From: a bacterium
Lineage (GTDB): Bacteria; Verrucomicrobiota; Verrucomicrobiia; Limisphaerales; J093
Length of the DNA: 38,318 nt
Direction of reading: 5' to 3'
Assembly (NCBI GenBank): GCA_021823625.1
Contig: JAKANS010000039.1
Span: 1-38,318, forward strand
Below are positions 8,101 to 17,600 of this stretch, one piece after another; position 1 is the stretch's first letter; the number at the start of each line of letters is the position of its first letter. The position numbers and the translations under genes were made by a program. The notes below the pieces were generated by a model that made no database searches, was not told the origin of the DNA, and saw only the letters and a program-made list of their open reading frames with translations.

Positions 8101-9875
8101 GACTTGGGCTCCAGGAATTGGTCTGGGGGAATCAGCTTGTCATCGGGCATGTGAAGCGGCGGCGGGCCGCGCTGGCTGTCGTCGAGTTTTCCGGCCAGCG
8201 GATCGGTCAACCAGAACCGATCCTTTTCGGCCACGAGCACCCCCGCGTCGATCAACAGTTGAACCCGGACGCCTTGGTAGCGCACGATGGCGTCGGTCAG
8301 GTTGTTCTGCGCCTGAATCAGACTGTCTTGCGCCTCGCGAACGTCGCGAATCGCGGCCCGCCCGGCTTCCAACAGCATTTGCGTGCTTTCCACGCGGCGC
8401 TCGGCCACTTTCAGCGTCTCCTGTCGGCTCAGGTAGTTCAAGCGCTCCTGTTCGAGCGTGCGCAACCCGCGGTCGATCCGGCTCTTGTAATCGTCGAGCG
8501 TGGTCACCAGGCTGCGCAACTGCGACTCGAAGGAGATCAGTGTGGCGCGATACGTGTTGCGTTCGCGCAGCCGGTCCACCGGCAGGTCCAGCGTCAGCCC
8601 GGCGGACCAGCGCAGTTTGTCGAAATCGAAGTTGGTGTAATCGTACGGTTCCTCGGACTGCACCGTTGCGCTGCCGGCGAAATTCAATCCGGCGCGCAAC
8701 TGGTCGGCGGCGACCCGGATTTTCCGTTTGCTGTCCTCGAACCGGTCAATGGCGTTCAGGATTTCCATATGGTGGGCCACCGCCATCCGGAAGGCCGCCT
8801 GGCGGTCGATGTCCGCACGAATCAGGCCCGCGTGCTCCAGATCTTTCAGGTCCGCGTCGTCCAGGACGATGGCCTCAGTCAGCGGCAAACCCAGGCGCAG
8901 TTTGAAGCTGTCCAACGAACTCAAATAGTTGGCCACCGAATTGATGTAAGTGATCCGGGCGCTGAGTTCGGAGTTCCGGGCGTCGTCCACATCGCTCTTC
9001 TGCACCCGGTCCACCGAGCGGGCCTGAAGATAGGCGGTCGTGTCCACGCGGCGGAGGTAATTCGTGTAGTTGTTTCGGACGTTGGACTTCTGCGCCAGCA
9101 AATCGAAGTATTGGGCCACGACGTCGGCCGCGAACTGGTTTTGGTACAGGCTGAAACTGCGGATCGCATAAGCGACGTTGCGCTCGGCCTGCGTCAGCGC
9201 CTCGACGTTCGGATCGTTTTTGCCAAATCCGCGGAGCAGCGGCTGGGTGAGGTTCACCGTGAGCATGTTGATCGCGGAATCGCTGCCCAGGGCGATCGGC
9301 GAACCGCCGTTGGGATCCGGCGCAAACCGGGCCGTGAAATACCGCAGCAGGTCATTGCCCAGCGCGAGGCTGAGCCGGCCACCCGTTTTGAGCAGTTGGC
9401 TGACGCCGATCTGGGTGTTGAGATTGCCGGTCTCCGCCGTGCTGCCGGTGCCCGCGATCGTGCCGGTCGAGGTCGCGAAGAATTGCGGCGAAAAGGCGTA
9501 GCGCGAACCGGTCAGGCTGAGCGCCGTGAGGTAAAGCTGCTCGCGCTGGCTCTGGTAGTCGCGGCTGTTCGCGATCGCCAGCCGGAGCGCCTCATGCACG
9601 TTGATCGTCCGCCGGTTCGTCGCCATGCGGTCTTCCACCAGCTCCGCCGGCAGGACCGCCTTCGGGTCGCGACCGGAGTAAGGCGTGTCGATGGTAAAGT
9701 TGTTGGTGTGCCCGAGCACGGCGCGGTCGTAGTTCTCGATGATCCGGTAAACCTCCTTGTCCGCGGACTTGCGGTAATGCGCACTCGAACACCCCGCCAG
9801 CACTGCCGTCAGGACCACCAGCCATGCGGCTGGCCGAGCCACCCGCCCCTTCGCCCAGCGCATCCGGTTAATCAT
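8097..9875 (-). CDS. TolC-like outer membrane efflux lipoprotein
   Basis: A 592-residue outer-membrane factor, first gene of the export operon. The signal sequence ends in a lipobox LAGC with Cys29, so it is probably lipid-anchored. Two repeated TolC-type blocks follow: each has a beta segment and long helices rich in Gln, Arg and Asn, with typical stretches such as NVEALTQAERNVAYAIR in the first half and AGRAAIRDVREAQDSLIQAQ in the second. Length is somewhat above the usual 430-500, with an extended N-terminal region (about 30-130). The stop overlaps the adaptor start by 4 bases. It forms the outer duct for whatever the MacB-type pump exports. Confidence 0.9.
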   Translation of the reverse strand: MINRMRWAKGRVARPAAWLVVLTAVLAGCSSAHYRKSADKEVYRIIENYDRAVLGHTNNFTIDTPYSGRDPKAVLPAELVEDRMATNRRTINVHEALRLAIANSRDYQSQREQLYLTALSLTGSRYAFSPQFFATSTGTIAGTGSTAETGNLNTQIGVSQLLKTGGRLSLALGNDLLRYFTARFAPDPNGGSPIALGSDSAINMLTVNLTQPLLRGFGKNDPNVEALTQAERNVAYAIRSFSLYQNQFAADVVAQYFDLLAQKSNVRNNYTNYLRRVDTTAYLQARSVDRVQKSDVDDARNSELSARITYINSVANYLSSLDSFKLRLGLPLTEAIVLDDADLKDLEHAGLIRADIDRQAAFRMAVAHHMEILNAIDRFEDSKRKIRVAADQLRAGLNFAGSATVQSEEPYDYTNFDFDKLRWSAGLTLDLPVDRLRERNTYRATLISFESQLRSLVTTLDDYKSRIDRGLRTLEQERLNYLSRQETLKVAERRVESTQMLLEAGRAAIRDVREAQDSLIQAQNNLTDAIVRYQGVRVQLLIDAGVLVAEKDRFWLTDPLAGKLDDSQRGPPPLHMPDDKLIPPDQFLEPKS

Positions 9876-9995
9876 GAGTCATCGCCGCAAGCATTCCCCA
9901 AACAGACAGCCTGCAGACCTTCCGGGTTACAGGGGGAAGACAAAAAAGCATCCCTTAACGGGGCCGGGACGGTTATTCGAAGCCCAAGTCGGTTG

Positions 9996-10793
9996 TTAAC
10001 CTCCGGCCCCGGCAACGTGCGGTTGCGGGGCTATTTCGGCGTAAAGGATGGTCTCCGCAGCCTCGCCGTAAGGCCCGGCCAAGAGCGGTTCGCCGTCCGG
10101 GCCAACCAAGAGCGAACAGCCGATGCATTTCCGGCCCTGCCAGGGTCCGGCGACCATCGGGCCAACGTTGCTACAACCGGCGATCCACAGCCGGAAATCC
10201 CGCGCCACCGGCCCGTAGCAATGGCGCCAAAGCTGGCCGTACGGCTCGCGCAGATTGTCGTGGTCCGCGGGCACCGCCCACGCACACGGCGACAAGATCA
10301 CCTGCGCCCCCATCAACCCAAGGGTGCGGCTCACGACCTCGCCACGGGCAAAGGCGTCGGCGCAGATCATCAACCCCAGCGTGCCCAACGGGGTCTGGGC
10401 GATGCCCAACCGATCGCCGGTCGCGTAAAACTCCCGGCCAATCTCCAGTTCGTTGAGTTTCCGGTGGTGCAGAATCACCTCGCCAGCCGGAGCGATCAAC
10501 ACGGCCGCATTGAAGACCCGGTCAGCCGCGCGCTCGACCAAACCGGCGCAGACGTAAACGCCGTGCCGCCGCGCCGCGTCGCGAAGCTGCCGACACGGTT
10601 CACCGTCCGGAATTGGCTCCGCCGCAATCTTCGCGGCCGGGTGGGTCCAGCCGAGGTCCAAGGCTTCCGGCAACAGCACCACCTGCGCACCGGCTTGGGC
10701 CGCTTCGGCGATGCGCTCTACCGCGCGGGCCAGGTTGCGGGTCGGTGCGCCACCTTCGACGCGCATTTGAACCATGCCGAGGCGGAAGTTCAT
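9996..10793 (-). CDS. Carbon-nitrogen hydrolase (nitrilase superfamily)
   Basis: A 265-residue amidohydrolase. The Glu-Lys-Cys triad is visible: Glu43 in LLPEALDLG, Lys112 in HHRKLNELE, Cys144 in LMICADAF. Members cleave C-N bonds of amides, N-carbamoyl amino acids or nitriles; the substrate here is not predictable. The open frame extends to 11030, but the N-terminal extension has no family similarity, while MNFRLGMVQM begins exactly where family proteins start. That ATG overlaps the stop of the preceding 115-residue gene (ATGA, 10790-10793), which supports the start and indicates coupling. It is the last gene of the M16 peptidase gene run. Confidence 0.88.
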   Translation of the reverse strand: MNFRLGMVQMRVEGGAPTRNLARAVERIAEAAQAGAQVVLLPEALDLGWTHPAAKIAAEPIPDGEPCRQLRDAARRHGVYVCAGLVERAADRVFNAAVLIAPAGEVILHHRKLNELEIGREFYATGDRLGIAQTPLGTLGLMICADAFARGEVVSRTLGLMGAQVILSPCAWAVPADHDNLREPYGQLWRHCYGPVARDFRLWIAGCSNVGPMVAGPWQGRKCIGCSLLVGPDGEPLLAGPYGEAAETILYAEIAPQPHVAGAGG

Positions 10794-11137
10794 GGCAAAA
10801 CCCGCGTCGGCAAATCTGGCACGGGGCGAATGCCAAACACGCCGTGCCAGTACGTCCAAGAGCGGGCGTCGAAAACTCCGGCGGGCGGATGCCGCAGCGC
10901 TTCGCGAAACCACCGGTCCCCCAGCAACCGGCGCGTAATCTGGACGTCCGACCAAGTGCCCACCGTCATGACCTGCGCCGCGAATCGCACCGGGTCGGCG
11001 AGCGTTTCTTCCGCTGGCTTCCACCAGCACACGCGTCGCGCCACCTCCGCCAGTTCAGGCGCAGCAATGGGATGGTCCGCAGGCACGAGCCCAGTTTGCT
11101 CCGCTCCGCCACAAGCGGCAAGCCAACCCGCGGGCAC
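10790..11137 (-). CDS. Small conserved-looking protein of unknown function
   Basis: Up to 115 residues, beginning at a GTG 9 bases after the second M16 gene and ending in ATGA overlap with the nitrilase gene. An alternative GTG at 11086 would give 98 residues and removes an N-terminus with little protein character. The core has a pattern I associate with short helical proteins found next to nucleotidyltransferase or toxin-like genes: CWWKPAEETLADP, then QVMTVGTWSDVQ, then a FDARSWTYWH motif. I cannot name the family with certainty, and no nucleotidyltransferase is adjacent here. The tight coupling on both sides argues that it is a real gene. Confidence 0.6.
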   Translation of the reverse strand: MPAGWLAACGGAEQTGLVPADHPIAAPELAEVARRVCWWKPAEETLADPVRFAAQVMTVGTWSDVQITRRLLGDRWFREALRHPPAGVFDARSWTYWHGVFGIRPVPDLPTRVLP

Positions 11138-11146
11138 CGCCGACGC

Positions 11147-12658
11147 TCACTTCGTCATCGGCTGCATCGTCAACGGATCGCGCAGCGGCACGTCCACCAG
11201 TTTGCCGCCCGCCAAGTCGGTCAATTTCACCGGATGGCTCGGGTAGCCCAGCAGGATTTGATCCTTCTGGCCGACGACCAGGATGGCTACGCGGTCAGGC
11301 GTCAGATGCTCCTTCGCCACGCGCAGCACATCGTCCTTGGTCACGGCCGCCACTTTGTCGCGGTAGGTTTTCCAGTAAGTCGGATTCTTGGCGAAGCGGC
11401 CGGTGAATTCGTCATCGGCGAAGCGTGCGGCCACCTGCGCTTTCGTCGCAAACGCACGCGGGAAGGTGTCGATCAACGACCGCTTTTCGGTCTCGAGTTC
11501 CTCGTCCGTGACCGGTTCGGTGGCGATGCGTTTCATCTCTTCCAGCACGATCGACGTGGCGTAAGCCACGGTGCGGGACTTGGACTGAAACCCCGCCTCG
11601 AACGGTTGCGGGTAATAGACGCCACCTTGGAACGACGAGTACGCCGAGTAGGCAAGGCCCTCGTCGGACCGGACGCGGTTCATGATCCGCGAGGTGAAGC
11701 CGCCGCCGCCGAGGATGCGGTTCATCACCGCGATGGCGAAGTATTCCGGGTCGTCGCGCAACACGCCGGGCAGCATTACCGTGACGCGGCCCTGGTTGAC
11801 GTCTTTGTCCACGAGATACACCGCCGGCGCGGCAAAGGTCGTGTTGGTGGGGATCGCGGGCGACTTCTCGCCTTGGAACGGCCGGTCCGCAAAAAGCGTT
11901 TCCAGCTTGGCCACCATCGCCTCGCGGTCAAAATCGCCGCTGACAGCCACAACGAAATTGGCCGGGTGAAACCACTGGTGGTGAAACGCCCGCAGGTCAT
12001 CGCGCGTGATGCCCCCGACCGACGCCGCGGTCGGGTAACGGTTCGCCCAGAACTTCTCGCCGAAAGCGAGGAAGCCTTGCTCGCGCTCCTCGATGTCGGC
12101 CGAGTCGTCGTTGCGCTGCTTCATCGCCTGCAACAACTGCTCTTGGTGGAGCTTGATCTTGTCCGCCTGGAAACGCGGTTTCGTCAGGACTTCCCGCAGG
12201 ATGTCGAGGCCGGTGTCGAGGTCTTTCGCGAGCAGGTTGAGGCTCACGCTGCCCTGGGTCTCGCCGATGCCCGAGTTGAGCTGGGCGGCCAGGAAATCCA
12301 ACTTTTCTTCCAGTTCCTCCGCGGTCATCGACTCGGTGCCGCCGCGCGCGAGCAAGTAACCCGCGAGTTCGGACACGCCCACCTTGTCGGCCGGTTCGAC
12401 GTACTGGCCGGTGCGCACGTAGAGGGCGAGGTTGATGAGTGGCAGTTCGTGGTCCGGCACCACGTAGGCGACCGGGCCGGCCTTCAACTCGACCCGGTAA
12501 TCCGCCGGGTTCGGCGGCTCATAGACGAGCGGCGGGAAGTGGAGCTTCTCCGGGCGGTCTGGAATGGCCGCCGTGTCGGTCGCGGCTGCAAAGGCAGCGA
12601 GGCCGAGTGTGGAAACGAGGCTCGAAAGAGCCAGCGAGCGCAAAGTAAAAGTGTGCAT
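11147..12658 (-). CDS. M16 family peptidase homologue lacking the zinc motif
   Basis: A 503-residue exported protein with a signal peptide (LALSSLVSTLGLAAFAAA). It has both halves of an M16B (mitochondrial-processing-peptidase-like) fold, but the HxxEH helix is replaced by SELAGYLLARGG, so it cannot bind catalytic zinc. The C-terminal half keeps the substrate-binding RxxxGLxY signature: RVRSDEGLAYSAYSSF near residue 350. In two-gene M16B systems the inactive chain pairs with the catalytic chain. Here the catalytic partner is directly upstream, 15 bases away, so a periplasmic heterodimer is the simplest reading. Start is the ATG at 12658. Confidence 0.88.
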   Translation of the reverse strand: MHTFTLRSLALSSLVSTLGLAAFAAATDTAAIPDRPEKLHFPPLVYEPPNPADYRVELKAGPVAYVVPDHELPLINLALYVRTGQYVEPADKVGVSELAGYLLARGGTESMTAEELEEKLDFLAAQLNSGIGETQGSVSLNLLAKDLDTGLDILREVLTKPRFQADKIKLHQEQLLQAMKQRNDDSADIEEREQGFLAFGEKFWANRYPTAASVGGITRDDLRAFHHQWFHPANFVVAVSGDFDREAMVAKLETLFADRPFQGEKSPAIPTNTTFAAPAVYLVDKDVNQGRVTVMLPGVLRDDPEYFAIAVMNRILGGGGFTSRIMNRVRSDEGLAYSAYSSFQGGVYYPQPFEAGFQSKSRTVAYATSIVLEEMKRIATEPVTDEELETEKRSLIDTFPRAFATKAQVAARFADDEFTGRFAKNPTYWKTYRDKVAAVTKDDVLRVAKEHLTPDRVAILVVGQKDQILLGYPSHPVKLTDLAGGKLVDVPLRDPLTMQPMTK

Positions 12659-12673
12659 GGCAGTGCGGGGAAA

Positions 12674-14455
12674 TCAGTTCTTGGGAGCCTTTTCCAGTTC
12701 GGCGATGCGCTCCAGGAGCTTTTTCTTCAAAACTTCGATCATGGGTTTCGCCTCGGCGGGGGCCTGCGCGGCGTGTTGTTCCATGCTGGCCAGGCCGGCG
12801 CGGAGTTTCTCGACATCCGTGGCGGTCTTCAACCGTTCGAGCTGCGGTTTGAGCTGGGCCTTCTGCTCGGCGCTCAGCCCGGCGAGCAGCGGGTCTTCGG
12901 GTTCCGTGGATGCCTTGCGCAGGTAAATCGCGACCGCCCGGTTTTCCTTGGTAAAATAGGTCTTGGCCACCCGCTGGACGTCCTCGGCGGTCACGGCCTG
13001 GATTTTCTTGCCCGCCTCGTTGATCTCGTGCCAGTCACCGAAGCCGTCGTTGAAAATGAGCTGGAACAAAATGGCCGAGTTCGAGCTCAGCTTGCGGTAC
13101 TCGGCGGCGGCGAAATTGTTCTTCACCTTCTGGAGTTCTTCCGCCGGCACCGGCGTTTCCTTGAGCTTGTCGAGTTCGTCGTAAATCGCCTGTTCGACCT
13201 CGGTCGGCGCGTGGCCTTCACGCGCTTCGCCGCCGGCGTTGAACAGCCCGGCCCAATGCCGCGATTCCTGCCGGGCAAACGTGTCGGTGGCGACCTCGCG
13301 ACCAAGCACCAGGCCTTTGTAGAGTCGGCCGGTGCGGGTGGACAGCAACTGCGCCAGCACCTCCAGCGCGTACGAATCCTTGTGGCCGAACGGCACGGTG
13401 TGCCAGAGGATGTCCACCTGCGGATTCGTCTCCGCCTCGGCGTTCATGCGCTTCTCGGCCTCTTGCCGCGGTTCGAGCGTGACCACATCCGGCGCATCCA
13501 CCTTGCCGTGCGGGATGCGGCCGAAATACCGCGTCGCCTCAGCCAGGGCCGTCTCCGGCTTGAAATCGCCCACCAGGATCAAGGTGATGTTCTGCGGCGC
13601 GTAGTACGTGGCGTAGAACTGGTCGGCCTCCGCCTTGCTGATGGCCGGGATGTCGCTGGCCCAGCCGACGATCGGCCAGTGGTACGGGAGCGCCTCCCAG
13701 AACATCGAGTTGAACTCCTCCTCGAACTTGCCCAGCGGCGTGGACTCGGTGCGCATCCGCCGCTCCTCGAACACCACGTCGCGCTCCGCGTAGAACTCGC
13801 GGAACACCGGGTGCAGCAACCGCTCGCTCTCCATCCACATCCAGAGCTCCAGCTTGTTCGCCGGCACGGTGATGAAGTACGCGGTCATGTCGTAATGCGT
13901 GAAGGCGTTCATGCCCGACGCGCCTTCGCTGGTGTAAATGCGGTCGAACTCGTTTTTCACGAGCTCCTCGCGCTGCGCCTCGACGAGCTGCTTGAACTGC
14001 GCCTCCAACTCCCGGTACCGCGCGGTCTGATTCTCCGGCTTCTGCAAATCGGTGATGTCGCCCCGCCGCCACTCCGCGCGCATCTTGTGCTCTTCCTGGC
14101 GCATCTGGTCCCGCACTTGTTCCTGCTCGGCGATGATCTCCAGGTCGCGCTTGGCGTCCTTGGTGCCGATCGTGGGCGTGCCTTTGAACATCATGTGCTC
14201 GAACAGGTGCGCGATGCCGGTGATGCCAGGGCGCTCGTTCGCACTGCCGGCGTGGACCACGAAGGCACCGGAAACCGTGGGTTCGTCGTGGCGCTCGACC
14301 AGCAGCATTTTCATACCGTTGGGGAGCGTGTGTTCCCCCACCGGCACCTGTTGGGCCAGCGCCACGCCGCCGCTGAGAAGCCAAACCGAGAGACAACCAC
14401 GCAGCCCGCGCCGAAAGCCGGCAGACCGGGTGGCAAGACGTTCGAGAATCTTCAC
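12674..14455 (-). CDS. M16 family zinc metallopeptidase, catalytic chain
   Basis: A 593-residue exported peptidase. The inverted zinc motif HLFEH is at residues 83-87; the distal zinc ligand is probably Glu224 in YAERDVVFEE. In the family that Glu lies about 76 residues after the motif; here it is about 137, because a charged, coiled-coil-like insertion (about 105-170, rich in Glu, Gln and Arg) intervenes. The C-terminus carries another helical, Lys/Glu-rich tail (about 510-593). The start is a GTG at 14455 with AGGG five bases before it, giving a signal peptide that ends near ALAQ. It precedes the non-catalytic partner gene and is transcribed away from dnaE. The family degrades peptides in the periplasm; the natural substrate is unknown. 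Confidence 0.9.
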   Translation of the reverse strand: MKILERLATRSAGFRRGLRGCLSVWLLSGGVALAQQVPVGEHTLPNGMKMLLVERHDEPTVSGAFVVHAGSANERPGITGIAHLFEHMMFKGTPTIGTKDAKRDLEIIAEQEQVRDQMRQEEHKMRAEWRRGDITDLQKPENQTARYRELEAQFKQLVEAQREELVKNEFDRIYTSEGASGMNAFTHYDMTAYFITVPANKLELWMWMESERLLHPVFREFYAERDVVFEERRMRTESTPLGKFEEEFNSMFWEALPYHWPIVGWASDIPAISKAEADQFYATYYAPQNITLILVGDFKPETALAEATRYFGRIPHGKVDAPDVVTLEPRQEAEKRMNAEAETNPQVDILWHTVPFGHKDSYALEVLAQLLSTRTGRLYKGLVLGREVATDTFARQESRHWAGLFNAGGEAREGHAPTEVEQAIYDELDKLKETPVPAEELQKVKNNFAAAEYRKLSSNSAILFQLIFNDGFGDWHEINEAGKKIQAVTAEDVQRVAKTYFTKENRAVAIYLRKASTEPEDPLLAGLSAEQKAQLKPQLERLKTATDVEKLRAGLASMEQHAAQAPAEAKPMIEVLKKKLLERIAELEKAPKN

Positions 14456-14632
14456 GGCCCTAAACTGCCCGAAACCCGACCTTCGTCAACGTCAACGCCC
14501 GGCATTGGCGGCTTTGTGCATCAAACCGCTGCCTCGCGCCACTTCCCACCACCCCAGCAGTTGTTTCCCGGCCTGGAATCGCCCCGCTTCGTGGTTCTTG
14601 CGCCTCGGTGGGCGGCGCGGATAATCGCCCGG
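14456..14632. promoter_or_regulatory. Divergent promoter region between the M16 genes and dnaE
   Basis: The 177 bases between the two divergent starts must hold promoters for both the M16 gene run (minus) and dnaE (plus). I could not pick a convincing -35/-10 pair in either direction. The dnaE start has no clear Shine-Dalgarno site; the minus-strand GTG has AGGG. Confidence 0.4.
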
Positions 14633-17600
14633 ATGTCGCGTGCCGAATTCGTCCACCTGCACCTCCACACCGAGTACTCGTTGCTCGATGGGGCGTGCCG
14701 CATCGACCGCCTGATGGAGCGCGCGGCGGCGTTGAATTTCGGCGCGCTCGCGATCACCGACCACGGCGTCTTGTACGGTGCGATCGACTTTTACCAGGCC
14801 GCGAAAAAGGCCGGCCTCAAGCCGATCATCGGCTGCGAAGTCTATGTGGCGCCGGGCAGCCGGCTGGAGAAGAAAACACTCAGCGGGGGCCGTGACGCCT
14901 ACCATCACCTCGTGCTGCTGGCGCAGAACGAGGCCGGCTACAAAAACCTGATCCAGCTCGTCACCGCCGCGCACCTGGAGGGTTATTACTACAAGCCGCG
15001 GATCGACAAGGAACTGCTCGCCGCGCACCGCGAGGGCTTGATCGCGTTGTCCGGCTGCCTGGCGAGCGAAATCCCGAGCCTGATCGCGGAAGATCAGCCG
15101 GACCTGGCGCGCGACGCGATCGATTGGTTCAAGCAGACGCTCGGGCCGGAGAACTTTTTCCTCGAACTCCAGGACCACGGCATCGCCGAGCAGGCCAAGG
15201 TGAACCGGCACTTGATCCCGTGGGCGAAGGAGTTCGGGCTCCAACTCGTCGCGACGAACGACGTGCATTACCTGGAAAGCGGCCATTGGACGGCCCACGA
15301 TTGCCTGGTGTGCATCGGGCGGCAGGTGACCCGGGACGATCCCAAGCCACGCTACCAACCGGAGCAGTTTTACCTGCGCTCGGCGGAGGAGATGGCGGCG
15401 CTGTTCGCCGAGGTGCCGGAGGCCGTGCGGAACACGCTCGAGATCGCCGAGCGCTGCCACCTGGACATCAAGTTCGGCAAACTCCACTACCCGGTTTTCC
15501 AGCCGCCGGCGGGACTCACCCGCGAGGCCTGCCTGCGGCGATCGCTCGTGGAAGGACTGGCGCGCCGTTACACCATCCACGCCCGGTCGGAAGGCAACGA
15601 TTTCGTCGTCGAAGGCATCGATGACCCGACGCGCCTGCCGACGTATGTCGAACCACGCGACGCAACCTCCGAAGCGGGCAGCGAACTCACCCCCGCGTCG
15701 CCTCCCGGCGGCGGGCATCCGGCGGCCGGCGACATTCAATCCGCGCTCCAAGTTGTGCTCGACCGGCTGCGGCTGGAACTGGCGGTGATCGAGAAAACCG
15801 GTTTCGTCTCGTACTTCCTGATCGTGGGCGACTTCGTCCAGCACGGCCGCGGCAAGGGCATCGCGTGCGTAGCGCGTGGTTCCGCGGCCGGTTCGATCGT
15901 CACGTACCTGCTGGAAATCTCGAACGTCGATCCCATCCGCTACGGCCTGCTGTTCGAGCGCTTCCTGAACCCGGAGCGCGTGAACCCGCCGGACATCGAT
16001 ATCGACTTCGCCGACGATCGTCGCGCGGAGGTCATCGAGTACGTGCGCGAAAAGTACGGCCGCGATTGCGTGGCACAGATCATCACGTTCGGCACGCTGG
16101 GCGCGAAGTCGGTCGTGCGTGACGTGGGGCGCGTGATGGGGCTCGGCTACGGCGAGTGCGACCGTCTGGCCAAGGCGATTCCCAACGAACTCAAGATGAC
16201 CCTGGAGCTGGCGCTCGAGAAGTCGCCGGACTTCAAGCAAGCCTACGAGTCCAACGAGCAGACGCGCGAGTTGATCGACATGGCGATGGTGCTCGAGGAC
16301 ATCTGCCGCAACGCCTCGGTCCATGCCGCCGGCGTGGTCATCGGCCCGGAACCTTTGGTAAATCTACTGCCGCTGAAGGCGGACGAAGATGGCGCGATCG
16401 TCACTCAGTACGCGATGGGGCCCGTCGGCGACCTCGGGTTGCTGAAGATGGACTTTCTCGGCCTGAAAACGCTGACCGTTTTGCGGAACACCTGCGAAAT
16501 GGTGAAGCGCACGCAGGGCCTGGACATCCCGATCGACCACCTGCCGCTGGACGACGCCAAGACTTACGACCTGCTCAACAACGCGCGGACGCTCGGCGTG
16601 TTCCAATTGGAATCCAGCGGCATGCGCGATTTGTGTCGGAAGTTCCAGATTGGCTCGATCGAGCACATCACGGCGCTCATCGCGCTCTACCGGCCAGGGC
16701 CGATGGACCTCATCCCGGAATTCCTGCGCCGCCGGCACGGCGAAATGCGCATCGAGTACCCGCACGCCTTGCTGGAGCCGATCTGCCGCGAGACGTACGG
16801 CATCATGGTTTATCAGGAGCAAGTCATGCAGGCCGCGCAAGTCCTGGCCGGCTACACCCTCGGCGGCGCCGACCTGTTGCGCCGCGCGATGGGCAAGAAG
16901 AAAAAGGAGGAGATGCAGGAGCAGCGCGAGATTTTCGTGCGCGGCTGTGCCGAGGTGAACGGCATTCCCGAGCATCAGGCGAATGCCATCTTCGACTTGC
17001 TCGAAAAGTTCGCCGGGTACGGCTTCAACAAATCGCACGCCGCCGCCTACGCCATCGTCGCCTACCAGACCGCGTACCTGAAGGCGAATTACCCGGTCGA
17101 GTTCCTGTGCGCCATGCTCACCAACGACCTGGCGGACACGGACAAACTCGGGGAGTACATCGCCGAGGCGCGCGACCTCGGCATCGAGGTGCTCGGCCCG
17201 GACGTGAACGAAAGCGACGTCTTCTTTGCGCCCGCACCCGCGAAACCTGGGGCGGACGCGACACCCGGCGCTCGTGGCGCGATCCGTTTCGGCCTGGCGG
17301 CGATCAAAGGCGTCGGCGAGGTTGCAGTGCAGTCGGTGCTCCAGGTGCGGCGCGAAGGCGGCGGTTTCGCTTCACTGGCGAATTTATGCGAGCGCGTTGA
17401 TACGCGGGCTGTGAATCGCCGCGTACTGGAAGCGTTCGTCAAGTCCGGCGCGTGCGACAGCTTCGGCGAGACTCGCGCCACGCTCTGGAATTCAATCGAC
17501 CGCGTGCTCTCCCGCGCCGCCAGCAACGCCCAGGACCGGGCGCGCGGCCAGACCTCGCTCTTCGGCATGTTGGAGGAAGGCGCGGAGGCGAAGGTGGAGG

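Noticed and set aside
8118..11246. 1042-codon plus-strand open frame across the outer-membrane factor, the nitrilase gene and part of the small gene.
   Set aside because: It crosses several well-supported minus-strand genes and has shadow composition.
14492..16324. 610-codon minus-strand open frame opposite dnaE.
   Set aside because: Antisense shadow of dnaE; no family pattern, Arg/Val/Asp/His-rich composition.
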